A stretch of 16,443 bases of DNA from Synergistaceae bacterium (GCA_031273365.1 JAISSA010000005.1:1-16443), one strand, 5' to 3'. Counted from the stretch's first letter, positions 6,910 to 15,197 are shown. A program made the numbers and translations. The notes: generated by a model from the letters alone, not told the origin.

Positions 6910-6950
6910 TATTGAATAATCGGGTAAGTATATCGCGAAAAATAAAGACG

Positions 6951-6959
6951 TGCTACAAT
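6951..6959 (+). promoter_or_regulatory. Extended -10 promoter of the HTH-nuclease gene
   Basis: TGCTACAAT fits the extended -10 pattern TGnTATAAT with one change. No good -35 is present. A GGGGAAAGGA ribosome site follows, 8 nt before ATG 6982. Confidence 0.5.
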
Positions 6960-6981
6960 ATGCGGGGAAAGGAAAATCAGT

Positions 6982-8397
6982 ATGGGAAAAAATACCGGAA
7001 ACAAAAAAGAAACCCTTAGCAGGAATATCGAAAATGATACCGATAATGATATTATTACCACTAATTATTCGGATAAATCCAAAAGTAAGAAAAAAACAAA
7101 TAAAAATGCCGCCTCAGCGGATTTGAAACCCGAGGACAGGCGCGAGGAGGGGACGCCGCCCGCGAAAGGCCCGGCAGGGCCTGAGACCGGAAAACGTTCG
7201 GGAGACGCGGCCCTGACCGCACCTGAAACGAAGCCCGTGACGAAGGCAAAGCCGAAAGCGGCGAGGGCAAAGCCGAAAAAGGAGAATTACGACCCCGCAG
7301 AATTCCCGTCGATTCAAGCCATGTCGACGCTCAGGGGATTCGCCCCCCTTGGGATGCTCTTCGTTCTGATGGACGTCCTGGGCGGAGGAGAGGAGGGGCT
7401 GCTTCGCATCAATCGCCTGTCGGAGGCGCTCGGGATCGGAAAGCCCGCGATGCTCGCGCAGCTGGACAACCTGGAGAGCGCGGGGCTGATCCGCACGGTG
7501 TCGAGTTCCCAGCGGGGGCGGCAGATCGAGCTGCTGACGCCGAACGTGACGGCGCCCAAAAAGACGTTGGGGCCGAACGAGCCCGCGGAGGAGCTTCTTC
7601 CCATTCCCGGGGTCGTGCCCAAAGGTATGCCATCCACGTTTTCTCAGGAAAAGCTGCGGGACCTCCAGCTTTACCTGATGAATCGCGGCATTCGCGTGAC
7701 TCACCTGCCGGACGAGTCCGACCTCGCCCCGCGCGTCTCCGGGATCGCGAATTTCCTTGGGCGATACTTCGCCTGGGTCCGGCCGTTTTACACCCGACTC
7801 AAGGCCACGCTGAACGCGGGGCAGGAAATCGAATTTTCCCTTATCGGCTATCAGGGGCGGGACGTCACCCACACGCTGAATTTCTGTAAACTGTTGCAGG
7901 ATGCCGGTTTTTTGGCGACCTTCACCTACCGGCGCGCGCCGCACTGCAGGATCGTCGCCCGCCTCAACCGAACGCCCGTCGCCATCAATTTTCTGTCGGG
8001 CGGATGGCTGGAACACTATATCCGCGACCGCGTGGTCTCCATCCTGAGCACGCACCCGGCCACGCACGACATGTCGTTCGCCTTCATGAAGAACCCCCGC
8101 ATTCTCCTGCCGGAAGACGAGAACTTCGAGTTCGATTTTCTGTTGATGGTCGGCGAAAAAATCTTCTGGATCGAGGCAAAAACGGGCGAATATCAGGAAT
8201 TTCTGGGCAAGTACGAACGCGTCTCGAAACTGATGGGGCTCACTCGGGACAACAACCTGCTCGTGCTGGTCGACGCGCCGAAACCGGACGACAGGATCAC
8301 CTCCCGCTACGACCTGAGCTGCTGCAGCGTCGACGAGTTCGCGGAGGTATTCCGCCTGATGCTGGTTCGTGAACTGGGCCGGCGTCGGCGTCGATAA
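6982..8397 (+). CDS. Winged-helix protein with C-terminal PD-(D/E)XK nuclease domain (DUF1887/Card1-like)
   Basis: A 471-residue protein in three parts. Residues 1-105 are hydrophilic, low-complexity and Lys/Ala/Pro-rich near the end (KPVTKAKPKAARAKPKK), like a disordered nucleic-acid-binding tail. Residues about 118-188 form a winged helix (LRINRLSEALGIGKPAMLAQ, then LIRTVSSSQRGRQIELL). Residues 220-335 are an uncharacterised alpha/beta region. Residues 338-435 resemble the DUF1887 nuclease domain of Card1/Can2: a GGWLEHY helix (340-346), Asp385 in FEFDFLLMV, and IEAKTG (397-402) giving D-X12-E-A-K, a PD-(D/E)XK active site. The protein ends in a basic RRRRR. The first 40 codons are AT-rich and the rest GC-rich. 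It is monocistronic, divergent from the Liv-type gene and convergent with arnD. No CARF domain is recognised and no CRISPR genes are near. A DNA or RNA nuclease role is inferred; target unknown. Confidence 0.7.
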   Translation: MGKNTGNKKETLSRNIENDTDNDIITTNYSDKSKSKKKTNKNAASADLKPEDRREEGTPPAKGPAGPETGKRSGDAALTAPETKPVTKAKPKAARAKPKKENYDPAEFPSIQAMSTLRGFAPLGMLFVLMDVLGGGEEGLLRINRLSEALGIGKPAMLAQLDNLESAGLIRTVSSSQRGRQIELLTPNVTAPKKTLGPNEPAEELLPIPGVVPKGMPSTFSQEKLRDLQLYLMNRGIRVTHLPDESDLAPRVSGIANFLGRYFAWVRPFYTRLKATLNAGQEIEFSLIGYQGRDVTHTLNFCKLLQDAGFLATFTYRRAPHCRIVARLNRTPVAINFLSGGWLEHYIRDRVVSILSTHPATHDMSFAFMKNPRILLPEDENFEFDFLLMVGEKIFWIEAKTGEYQEFLGKYERVSKLMGLTRDNNLLVLVDAPKPDDRITSRYDLSCCSVDEFAEVFRLMLVRELGRRRRR

Positions 8398-8445
8398 CCC
8401 GACCCCCGCAAACATTCACTATAAATCTAACACGATAAATCTAAC

Positions 8446-8482
8446 TCAGGGGGCAGGGGGACGTGTCCCCTCACCCCCCTGA
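8446..8482. terminator. Nested GC-rich hairpin between convergent genes (possible bidirectional terminator)
   Basis: TCAGGGGG (8446-8453) pairs with CCCCCTGA (8475-8482) and encloses a palindromic GGGGAC-gt-GTCCCC. It lies between the nuclease gene and arnD, which converge. There is no clear T-tract on either side. ATAAATCTAAC is directly repeated just before it (8421 and 8435). It may also be a distant member of the GC-rich repeat family. Confidence 0.5.
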
Positions 8483-8520
8483 AACCCCCGGTATCGTCCT
8501 GAGTGATTGCCCGTGCAAAG

Positions 8521-9441
8521 TCAGGAAGCGTGGGCCCTGAATGCCTCCCCCTGCGTCATTTGCGTGGCCACCTCTCCGGCGCGGCCGGTGATGGGTTTCA
8601 TGTCGACGTCGCAGACGCCGGTCCGCCCCCTCTGGCGGAGAGCCACGTCCTGGAGGGTGACGAACCCGACCTCTCCCTCGATGCAGCAGTCGAGAAAACA
8701 CCGGAAGGAGTCGCGCAGGACGCCCCCCTCCATCTCCGCGTGGACGGTATGAACGTTCAGACCGGGCTCCAGCAGGTCGAGGCACCGCTCCTTCACGGCG
8801 TCCGCGTCCATGCCGCCCAGCCCCCAGAGCTCGTCCGTCGTCGGGAGGGTCGAGGGAATCTGGAGCGTGCGAAAGGTCACCCCGCTCATGCGCGGCAAAA
8901 ATGGAAATTTCCCCCGGACGTCGCTGCAGTAGGCGAATCCCAGCTCGTCCTGGACGAACAGGCTGTCCGTGGAGATCTGCCAGCCCGGCGCCGCGGAGCC
9001 TGAGGGGGCCCTGCCCGCGAGGCGGGAAAAAAGCTCCACGGCCTTCGTGAACTCCACGCGAATTTCCTCGCGGGACATCGCCGTCAGGCGGTCCTGCCAC
9101 CGGACGTGGTTCCAGCCGTGAATGCCGCAGTCGTGTCCTTCCTCCAGCGCCCGTTTCAGAATATCGGGGTTCGAGGAGACGATCATCGGCGCCCGGAGAA
9201 GCGTTCCGTACAGAAGCGTTTTCAGCCCGTAGGTCGCGGGCGCCCGCGTACGCAGCATCTTCGCCAGAAACCCCCTGCGGAAGATCCTTCGTATCGCTCT
9301 GCCCGAGGCGTCGGGGCCCATGGAAAAAAAGATTGAAGCCTTTATGTTCCGTTCACCGAGCGTATTCAGAAGGCAGGGAACTCCTTCGAGGTATCCCTTC
9401 AGGGTATCGACGTCAATCTTAACAGCCAGCTCACAATCCAT
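8521..9441 (-). CDS. arnD: ArnD, 4-deoxy-4-formamido-L-arabinose-phosphoundecaprenol deformylase
   Basis: A 306-residue NodB-fold (polysaccharide deacetylase family) enzyme that removes the formyl group from undecaprenyl-phosphate-Ara4FN at the inner membrane, giving the donor used to modify lipid A. It lines up with E. coli ArnD nearly throughout: KIDVDTLKGYLEGVPCLL (8-25, metal ligands D10 and D12), NIKASIFFSMGPD (32-44), GIHGWNHVRWQ (106-116, metal ligands H108 and H112), YCSDVRGKFPF (171-181), IPSTLPTTDE and VHTVHAEMEG (230-239). Its ATG shares one base with the arnA stop (TGATG), so it is translationally coupled as the last gene of the arnC-arnA-arnD unit. The roughly 25 C-terminal residues after DVDMKPITG look less conserved. 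A generic polysaccharide deacetylase is the alternative, but the full-length ArnD pattern and neighbours make this call firm. Confidence 0.92.
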   Translation of the reverse strand: MDCELAVKIDVDTLKGYLEGVPCLLNTLGERNIKASIFFSMGPDASGRAIRRIFRRGFLAKMLRTRAPATYGLKTLLYGTLLRAPMIVSSNPDILKRALEEGHDCGIHGWNHVRWQDRLTAMSREEIRVEFTKAVELFSRLAGRAPSGSAAPGWQISTDSLFVQDELGFAYCSDVRGKFPFLPRMSGVTFRTLQIPSTLPTTDELWGLGGMDADAVKERCLDLLEPGLNVHTVHAEMEGGVLRDSFRCFLDCCIEGEVGFVTLQDVALRQRGRTGVCDVDMKPITGRAGEVATQMTQGEAFRAHAS

Positions 9442-10409
9442 CAGTCTTCATGCCCCTCGTTATTCACAAATTTCGTGCCGGCGGGAAGCCGCAGTTCTTC
9501 TCCATTCACTTCTTTACTCACTTCTTTACTCACTTCTTTTCGATCCACCGCTTCAGCGCTCCACTGTGCTCTCAGGATCTGCAAAAAACCTCTGCCCGTA
9601 CTCGCCTTCAGGGGACAAGAGGATACCACAACGCCGGGCGTCGTGCACTCCTCCCCGGGATGTGGGCGCGCGCTCCAGATGAACAGTTTTCTGCCGTTCA
9701 AAAACGAAAAAGCGCCGGGGAACGGGTGCGTCACTGCTCTCACGAGGTTATAAATCTCCCCCGCTCCTTTCGACCAGTCGATCAGTCCGTCTTCCGGACG
9801 CCGCCGGCCGAAGTACGTGGCCTGCGACTCGTCCTGTTCCACTCCGTACGCCTCGCCTCTCAAAATGGCGGGCAGGCTTCGATGCAGCATTTTCCGCGAG
9901 GCGGGGATCAGCTTTTTGAACACGTCGTGCGCGGTGTCGTCGGGGCCGATCGGAACCGCCTCCCGGTCGACGATTCGCCCCTCGTCGACGCGCGCCGTCA
10001 TGTGGTGCAGCGTCACCCCCGTTTCCGTTTCTCCGTTCAGCACGGCATGGTTGACGCAGGCCCTTCCGCGATACCGGGGCAGGAGCGCCCCGTGGATGTT
10101 GAACGCCCCCAGCCGCGCGAGCGTCAGGATCGACTCGGGAATGATCCGGCGGTACGAAAAGGAGAAGATCAGGTCGGGAGCGAGGTCCCGAATCACCCTC
10201 ACGTCGTCGTCGCCCGGACGGGGCGGGGTACGGACGGGAAGCCCCCTGCTTTCCGCCGCTTCGCGAAGGGATGCGAACCACTTTTCCTCGTTCGGGTCGT
10301 CCTCGTGGGTGAAGACCAGCCCGACCTCGACCCCGCTTTCCAGCAGCTCCGCGAGGCACTCGCACCCGATGGAGCTGTAGGCAAAAACGACGGCCCTCCC
10401 TGCGTTCAC
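9441..10409 (-). CDS. arnA: ArnA formyltransferase domain protein (UDP-Ara4N formyltransferase)
   Basis: A 322-residue protein matching only the N-terminal transformylase half of E. coli ArnA, which uses 10-formyltetrahydrofolate to formylate UDP-4-amino-4-deoxy-L-arabinose. The catalytic triad is kept: N104 and H106 in FNIHGALLPRYRGRA, D142 in DEGRIV. Other marks are VVFAYSSIGC, NGETETGVTLH and FGRRRPEDGLIDW. The UDP-glucuronate decarboxylase half (about 345 residues in E. coli) is absent, so that step needs another gene. The start is GTG at 10409, overlapping the arnC stop as GTGA, with AAGGAG upstream. Near the C-terminus a KEVSKEVSKEVN repeat is encoded by tandem 12-bp units. A related sugar N-formyltransferase is possible, but arnC and arnD on either side favour ArnA. 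Confidence 0.9.
   Translation of the reverse strand: MNAGRAVVFAYSSIGCECLAELLESGVEVGLVFTHEDDPNEEKWFASLREAAESRGLPVRTPPRPGDDDVRVIRDLAPDLIFSFSYRRIIPESILTLARLGAFNIHGALLPRYRGRACVNHAVLNGETETGVTLHHMTARVDEGRIVDREAVPIGPDDTAHDVFKKLIPASRKMLHRSLPAILRGEAYGVEQDESQATYFGRRRPEDGLIDWSKGAGEIYNLVRAVTHPFPGAFSFLNGRKLFIWSARPHPGEECTTPGVVVSSCPLKASTGRGFLQILRAQWSAEAVDRKEVSKEVSKEVNGEELRLPAGTKFVNNEGHED
9507..9539 (-). repeat. 12-bp tandem repeat within the arnA 3' region
   Basis: CACTTCTTTACT occurs twice in perfect tandem (9507 and 9519), plus a 9-base partial copy. It encodes KEVSKEVSKEV. The period is a multiple of three, so the frame survives slippage. Confidence 0.9.
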
Positions 10410-11371
10410 TTTTCTCCATCTCCTTTTTCGTAAATTCTTCGGATCACGTAACGGGGCCGTCCGCGGACCTCCTGATAGATGCGCCCCACGTACTCGCCCT
10501 CGATTCCGATGCAGGAGATCGTCACGCCCATCAGCAGGAAAAGAATGGCCGTCAGGGTGAACATTCCCTCGGCCTCCGGGCCGACGATCAGCCGGCGGGC
10601 AAACATGAACACCGCAAAAAAGAAACTCAGCAGGGAGATCAGCAGCCCCATCATCGTCACCGCCTGCAGGGGCGCGAGGGAGAACCCCGTCATCAGGTCG
10701 AAGTTCAGGCGAATCAGCCGGAAAAGGCTGTATTTGGAGATTCCCCGCTCCCGCTCGCTGTGTTCGACGTCGATTTCGACGGGATTGAGCGCAAACTTCT
10801 GCGCCAGCGCCGGGATAAACGTCGTGGTCTCCGCCGATTCGTTGATGATGTCGATGACGTCGCGTCGATACCCCCGCAGCATACAGCCATAATCATGCAG
10901 CGACAACCCCGTGATCCTGTTGGTCAGTCGATTGACGACACGGGAGGCCGCCCGGCGGAACCAGCTGTCGCGCCGGTTTCTGCGGATCGTCCCCACGACG
11001 TCGTGTCCCCGGTCGATGCACTCCACGATGCGGGGAATTTCCTCGGGCGGGTTTTGCAGGTCGGCGTCGAGGGTGATCACGACGTCCCCGCGCGCGAGGT
11101 CGAAGCCCGCAAGGATCGCCATGTGCTGCCCGAAGTTGCCGTTGAAGTCGACGACCTTCACCAGCCCGGGATAGCGCTTTTGCGCCCGCAGCAGAAGAGG
11201 CAGCGTCGCGTCGCGGCTGCCGTCGTTGATGAAGATCGCCTCGCAGGAGCGCCCCAGTCCCTCCAGCACGGGAAACAGGCGTTTGAAGAGCCCCGGGAGG
11301 CTCTCTGCTTCGTTAAAAGCGGGAATGATGATCGTCACTTCGAGTCTGGGCCGGGACAATTCCGGACTCAT
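10406..11371 (-). CDS. arnC: ArnC, undecaprenyl-phosphate Ara4FN transferase
   Basis: A 321-residue GT2-family glycosyltransferase that moves formylated 4-amino-4-deoxy-L-arabinose from UDP onto undecaprenyl phosphate at the cytoplasmic face of the inner membrane. It follows E. coli ArnC closely: TIIIPAFNEAESLPGL (13-28), INDGSRDAT (48-56), GNFGQHMAILAGF (78-90), TLDADLQNPPEEIPR (100-114, DAD binds nucleotide and metal), VGTIRRNRRDSWFRR (126-140), DYGCMLRGYRR (160-170). Two membrane helices at about 237-259 and 271-292 precede GEYVGRIYQEVRGRPRY. The ATG has GGAGG 7 nt upstream. First gene of the operon, overlapping arnA by 4 bases. Other polyprenyl-phosphate glycosyltransferases (DPM1, GtrB) share the fold, but the two downstream genes settle the call. 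A 10-bp tandem TTTGTATTAA lies just upstream in a likely promoter patch (11380-11400). Confidence 0.93.
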   Translation of the reverse strand: MSPELSRPRLEVTIIIPAFNEAESLPGLFKRLFPVLEGLGRSCEAIFINDGSRDATLPLLLRAQKRYPGLVKVVDFNGNFGQHMAILAGFDLARGDVVITLDADLQNPPEEIPRIVECIDRGHDVVGTIRRNRRDSWFRRAASRVVNRLTNRITGLSLHDYGCMLRGYRRDVIDIINESAETTTFIPALAQKFALNPVEIDVEHSERERGISKYSLFRLIRLNFDLMTGFSLAPLQAVTMMGLLISLLSFFFAVFMFARRLIVGPEAEGMFTLTAILFLLMGVTISCIGIEGEYVGRIYQEVRGRPRYVIRRIYEKGDGEK

Positions 11372-11472
11372 GAGAAACCTCCATAATTAATACAAATTAA
11401 TACAAATATCTGTGCGATTGAATATCAGAAAAATCAAAACCACTGTTCAGAAAGCCCCGGTCAAATGGGATT

Positions 11473-11516
11473 CTCAAGGGCCCACGGCCCTTGAGCGGGG
11501 TCAGGGGCAGAGCCCC
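11473..11516. repeat. GC-rich hairpin repeat, inverted diverged copy C
   Basis: A perfect 10-bp hairpin (CTCAAGGGCC at 11473-11482, GGCCCTTGAG at 11486-11495) is followed by CGGGGTCAG and GGGGC-agA-GCCCC (11504-11516). Read on the minus strand it has GGGGCTCTGCCCC and GACCCCGCT, as in copies A and B, but a different second hairpin. Confidence 0.6.
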
Positions 11517-11544
11517 GGCGTCCCGGCAGGCTCACTGAAAATAA

Positions 11545-11575
11545 TATCCCTGTCGCCCAGGCTTCAACAGGGATA
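11545..11575 (-). terminator. Terminator of tamB
   Basis: TATCCCTGT and ACAGGGATA are perfect 9-bp arms around a 13-nt loop, 26 nt past the tamB stop. On the minus strand the stem is followed by the T-rich TTATTTTC. It separates tamB from the arn operon. Confidence 0.65.
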
Positions 11576-11601
11576 AAAGGCGCATTTTACGCTTCAGGTG
11601 C

Positions 11602-14600
11602 TCAAAACTGGTTCAGGAGGTTATCGAGAAGCTGTTTTTTGAACTGGTTCATGGCGTCTTCGCTGTCTTCCACCCCGCCGGGGCCGGTGGGGATCCGAAT
11701 GTGGAGCCGGAACCTGCGCTCCGTCTCCTTCTCCTTCTCTTCCGTTTCGTCGTTGATGATGGTCAGGTAACTTTCCAGAGATTTGCTGATTTGAAGATTC
11801 AGCAGCTGAAGTTCCTGCCAGTTCCCCTTCAACTGGAACGTGACGTCCTGAAAATCGTGTTCGGTGTAGCCCACGGCCTTCGCCAGCACGCCGCGCAGCA
11901 GGGAGGAGCCGATCGACCCGCCGCCCGAGAGGGTCCCCGTCATCAGCTGAAAGAGGCCATGCAGGGCTTCCAGGATCGTGTTGAGCGCCTGAATGTCGAA
12001 TCGTCCCTGGCACATCAGGCCCAGTCCGTTGCCGGGGACTCCGAGGGAGCCGTTGATCGCGAAATGCCTGTACAGAGGGGCTCCGGGGGGGGCCGTGACC
12101 TGCGTTCCGGGGTTCAGCCACAGATCCCTGCCGTCCCAGAAAAACGTTCCTCGAATCTCCGCGAACGGCAGGCGGCCATCCTTCGTTACGGCTTTGAGTG
12201 CGCCGAATTTATGCAGATAGCCGCTGCCCGACCTGAAGTCTCCTTTGGCGAAGGTCATCATCAGCGTCCCGTAATTCCCGTTGGCGCTGACGCCGATATC
12301 GGCGCTGCCGACGATCGCGCCTCCGCTCATGAAGGATTCCGTCGCTTTTCCGATGTCCAGCCCCGCGACCTTCACCGCCGCCCTCCAGTGCTGGTTCGGC
12401 AGGGACACGTCGGCGCTGAGGCTTACCTTTCCGTCAAAAAGCCTGGCGGTCCCGTCGCGCAGGGCCACCTGATCCCCCAGAAGGCGAATCGGCAGGAAGA
12501 TATCCTGCACCGTTATCCCGGCGGTCGAGAAAGACGGCATCGACACCGAGATGTCGACCGGCCTCGGACCGCTGTTTCGGTTTCGCCTGCGGCCGAGGTT
12601 TCCCGAGACGTTCACCCGCAGGTCTCCCGAGTACTTTCCCTTCATGGAGGGCATCCGAGCCGCCGCCAGCAGGTCGATGTCCAGCGGGCCGCTTTCGACG
12701 GAGTAGCTCCAGCCCTCTTTGCCCCGCTGGAGATACCCCCCGAGGTTCACCTGCAACTCCCCCATCCGCCCGGCGGCGTCGAGCTCGAGCCTGCCTCTTT
12801 TGGGGGAAGTCACCGTGATCGACAGGTGGTCCACCAGGGTCTCCTTCACGGTAAGGGGCGCCGTGACCCTGAGCGTCAGCTCCGGCCGTCTGTGCGTCCC
12901 CTTCAGCGACAGGGTGCCGTCGAGGTAACCGCCCATGCCGGCGTCGACCCCGAACCGCGCGAGGAGGGCACGAAGCTCCAGTCCCTGCACCTTCATGTCC
13001 ACGTTCAGCCCGCCACGACGCCCGAACGTCAGGTTTCCCTTTCCCTCCAGGCTGCCGTCGTCCAGTTTGAACCGAACGGCGCGGACCTCGACGTTGCGGG
13101 TCGTTCCCGAGAAATCGAGGCGAAGATCGCGCACGTCCATGGAGGCCACCGTGATTTTGTCCGATTCGACAAGGGCCTCCAGAGCCATGTCGCTGATCGG
13201 ACCCCGGAGTTTCAGGGTTCCGCCGACGCGTCCCGTCAGGGAGAGCTCCGTGGAGTCGGGGACGATTTTGTCGAGGTCGAGGGCGACCGCCCCAGCCGAG
13301 AGGTCCAGTACGGGTTCCGCGCCCTTCGGCAGGTCGACAGCGCCGTGAAACGAGACGGTCCCGCCCGGCAGCGCCAGCACCGTCTCGGGGATGCTCACCC
13401 TGTCGTCCGCGTAGGTCCCCGACAGCCTCAGCCCTCTGATCGGGATATCCCCAATCCGGTTGTTCTCGCCGGCGACCGCGACCGTCACGCGCGGCGAACG
13501 CATCGTCCCCTCCACGGTCAGGCTTACGTCGCAGGGGCCCGTGACCTGCCCCTCCAGGGCCGCAACGGAGGCTGGGCTGAGCCCCCTGAGAAGGCCGTCG
13601 AACTGAAGCGTTTCTTCTTTCAGATCGACGACGCCCGACAGACCGAGGGGCGCTTTCCCGATTTTGCCCTTCAGGTCCTCCAGCACGACGCGGTCTGCTT
13701 CGTAACGGGCGGAGGCCGCCAGGTCGTCGATGCGGACGCCGCCGAGAACGAGTTTCGCGGACCGCAGCTCGCCACGGGCCGCGAGGCGTTCATCGACCCG
13801 GACGCTCAGGGAAAGCGTTCCGGCGGGGGTCAGGGGGGCCAGAGCGGGGAAGGTCGCCGCGATGCGGGCGGCGTCCATTCCGTCGACGGAAAAGAGCATC
13901 GCCGGACGCAGGCCGCCCTCGCCCGAGGCCGTCAGCTTCGCCCCGAAGACCTCCCCGACGCCGTTCACCGTCAGGCTACGGGCCGGAGACATGAGGGCCT
14001 CGACGCGCAGCCCCTTCACGATCTGTATGCCGTTCGCCTTCAGGTCGGGCAGGCGCACGAAAACCTTGCCCGCCGTGTTGCCCGTCTGATCGGCGGAGGC
14101 CCAGAAGTCCACCATCCCGCCCGCGCCGCTGAGCTTCATGTTCAGGGAAAGCGCCTCGTCCAAATTTTTCAGGAGGACGTTTTTTGCCGAGCCCCGGACC
14201 AGGAGCCGATCGGTCAGGGGGACGGGGCGCAGGTCGGCGGAGGCCCTGAGCTCGATGTCGGCCGACAGGCTTTCCAGCTTTGCCTGCGATATCACCAGGT
14301 TCCCTTCCTTATAGCCCCACGGGATCGAGGCGCTTACGGGAATTCCCGCGATTTTTCCCCGAGTCAGGCCGACCCTGCCCCAGGCCTTCAGGGCTTCTCC
14401 CGCCCCCTGCAGGGTGAAGGACCCGTCGAAGTCGCCCTCTCCGTCGATCTTGTAAACGCTGGAAAGCACGGACAGAAGCTCGCTCAGCTTCAGGGACCGA
14501 AATTGTCCTCTGACGTCGAAGGGCGCCATCAGCCTTCCCTCCAGAGAGCCCCGGCCGCTTCCGATCCGGACGTCCGCGGAAAGCGCCTCGAGGGGAGAGA

Positions 14601-15144
14601 ACGAAAGGCGTCCGTCGATCCGGACGGGCAGGCCCCCCATGTCGGCGGAGAGCTGCACCGTCCCGTCCTGCGTCAGCAGCCCTTCGTTCAGGCTGACAGA
14701 GTACAGGGGGGTGTCGAACGTGATGTCTTTCAGCAGGACGCGAAGCGGCCTGAGTCCCTCCGTCTTTGGGTCGCCGCCACCGCCGTAGCGGGCGGCCAGC
14801 GTGCTCAGGTCCTCCACGTTCGCGCGCACGCCACCGATCTCCAGGTCCGAAAGCCAGAGAACCCCGTGCGTCAGGTCCTGCCACGAGGGGCGGATCATGA
14901 CGCGGTCCGCCCTCAGAAGCACGCTGTCTCCCGAGACGAGCCTGACGCCGCCGAGGGTGATTCCCGACCAGAGATTCCCCTCCACGCCCGCCACCTGCAG
15001 GGCGGGGACGCTCTCCGCGCCGTATCGCCGGACAAGGGGTTCCGCCACCAGAGACCCCATCGGTCCCCAGACCATCCAGGCGGCGACAATGCACAGTAAC
15101 GTCACTATAAAGACGCAAAAGCGCAACAAAAATTTTTTCACCAA
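11602..15144 (-). CDS. tamB: TamB/AsmA-like inner-membrane-anchored envelope protein
   Basis: A 1180-residue protein of the TamB (DUF490)/AsmA-like class. These span the periplasm as a long beta-groove and move phospholipid or assist outer-membrane protein assembly. A basic start and one hydrophobic segment (FCVFIVTLLCIVAAWMVWGP, about 9-28) anchor it; then come the N-terminal VAGVEGNLWSGITLGGVRL typical of TamB and roughly 1000 residues of repeating short beta strands rich in Gly, Val, Leu and Asp (for example GSLEGKGNLTFGRRGGLNVD). The C-terminal part has SGGGSIGSSLLRGVLAKAVG and ends LLDNLLNQF. The start is TTG 15144 or GTG 15141, with GGAGGG about 11-14 nt upstream. It is of usual TamB length. 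No tamA/bamA gene is adjacent. YhdP or AsmA paralogues are alternatives. It is monocistronic by its terminator. Confidence 0.8.
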   Translation of the reverse strand: MVKKFLLRFCVFIVTLLCIVAAWMVWGPMGSLVAEPLVRRYGAESVPALQVAGVEGNLWSGITLGGVRLVSGDSVLLRADRVMIRPSWQDLTHGVLWLSDLEIGGVRANVEDLSTLAARYGGGGDPKTEGLRPLRVLLKDITFDTPLYSVSLNEGLLTQDGTVQLSADMGGLPVRIDGRLSFSPLEALSADVRIGSGRGSLEGRLMAPFDVRGQFRSLKLSELLSVLSSVYKIDGEGDFDGSFTLQGAGEALKAWGRVGLTRGKIAGIPVSASIPWGYKEGNLVISQAKLESLSADIELRASADLRPVPLTDRLLVRGSAKNVLLKNLDEALSLNMKLSGAGGMVDFWASADQTGNTAGKVFVRLPDLKANGIQIVKGLRVEALMSPARSLTVNGVGEVFGAKLTASGEGGLRPAMLFSVDGMDAARIAATFPALAPLTPAGTLSLSVRVDERLAARGELRSAKLVLGGVRIDDLAASARYEADRVVLEDLKGKIGKAPLGLSGVVDLKEETLQFDGLLRGLSPASVAALEGQVTGPCDVSLTVEGTMRSPRVTVAVAGENNRIGDIPIRGLRLSGTYADDRVSIPETVLALPGGTVSFHGAVDLPKGAEPVLDLSAGAVALDLDKIVPDSTELSLTGRVGGTLKLRGPISDMALEALVESDKITVASMDVRDLRLDFSGTTRNVEVRAVRFKLDDGSLEGKGNLTFGRRGGLNVDMKVQGLELRALLARFGVDAGMGGYLDGTLSLKGTHRRPELTLRVTAPLTVKETLVDHLSITVTSPKRGRLELDAAGRMGELQVNLGGYLQRGKEGWSYSVESGPLDIDLLAAARMPSMKGKYSGDLRVNVSGNLGRRRNRNSGPRPVDISVSMPSFSTAGITVQDIFLPIRLLGDQVALRDGTARLFDGKVSLSADVSLPNQHWRAAVKVAGLDIGKATESFMSGGAIVGSADIGVSANGNYGTLMMTFAKGDFRSGSGYLHKFGALKAVTKDGRLPFAEIRGTFFWDGRDLWLNPGTQVTAPPGAPLYRHFAINGSLGVPGNGLGLMCQGRFDIQALNTILEALHGLFQLMTGTLSGGGSIGSSLLRGVLAKAVGYTEHDFQDVTFQLKGNWQELQLLNLQISKSLESYLTIINDETEEKEKETERRFRLHIRIPTGPGGVEDSEDAMNQFKKQLLDNLLNQF

Positions 15145-15167
15145 ACCAGCTTCAACCCTCCAGACAA

Positions 15168-15197
15168 CCCCGATTCATGCCCGCTCCTGCATCGGGG
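15168..15197 (-). promoter_or_regulatory. Leader hairpin upstream of the tamB ribosome site
   Basis: CCCCGAT (15168-15174) and ATCGGGG (15191-15197) are perfect 7-bp arms with a 16-nt loop. In the tamB leader the hairpin ends 6 nt before the GGAGGG ribosome site, so it could affect translation. Confidence 0.45.

Noticed and set aside
11701..15099. 1132-codon plus-strand ORF antisense to tamB
   Set aside because: Long only because of high GC; full of His, Gln and Arg with no recognisable domain, while the opposite strand is a coherent TamB-like protein.
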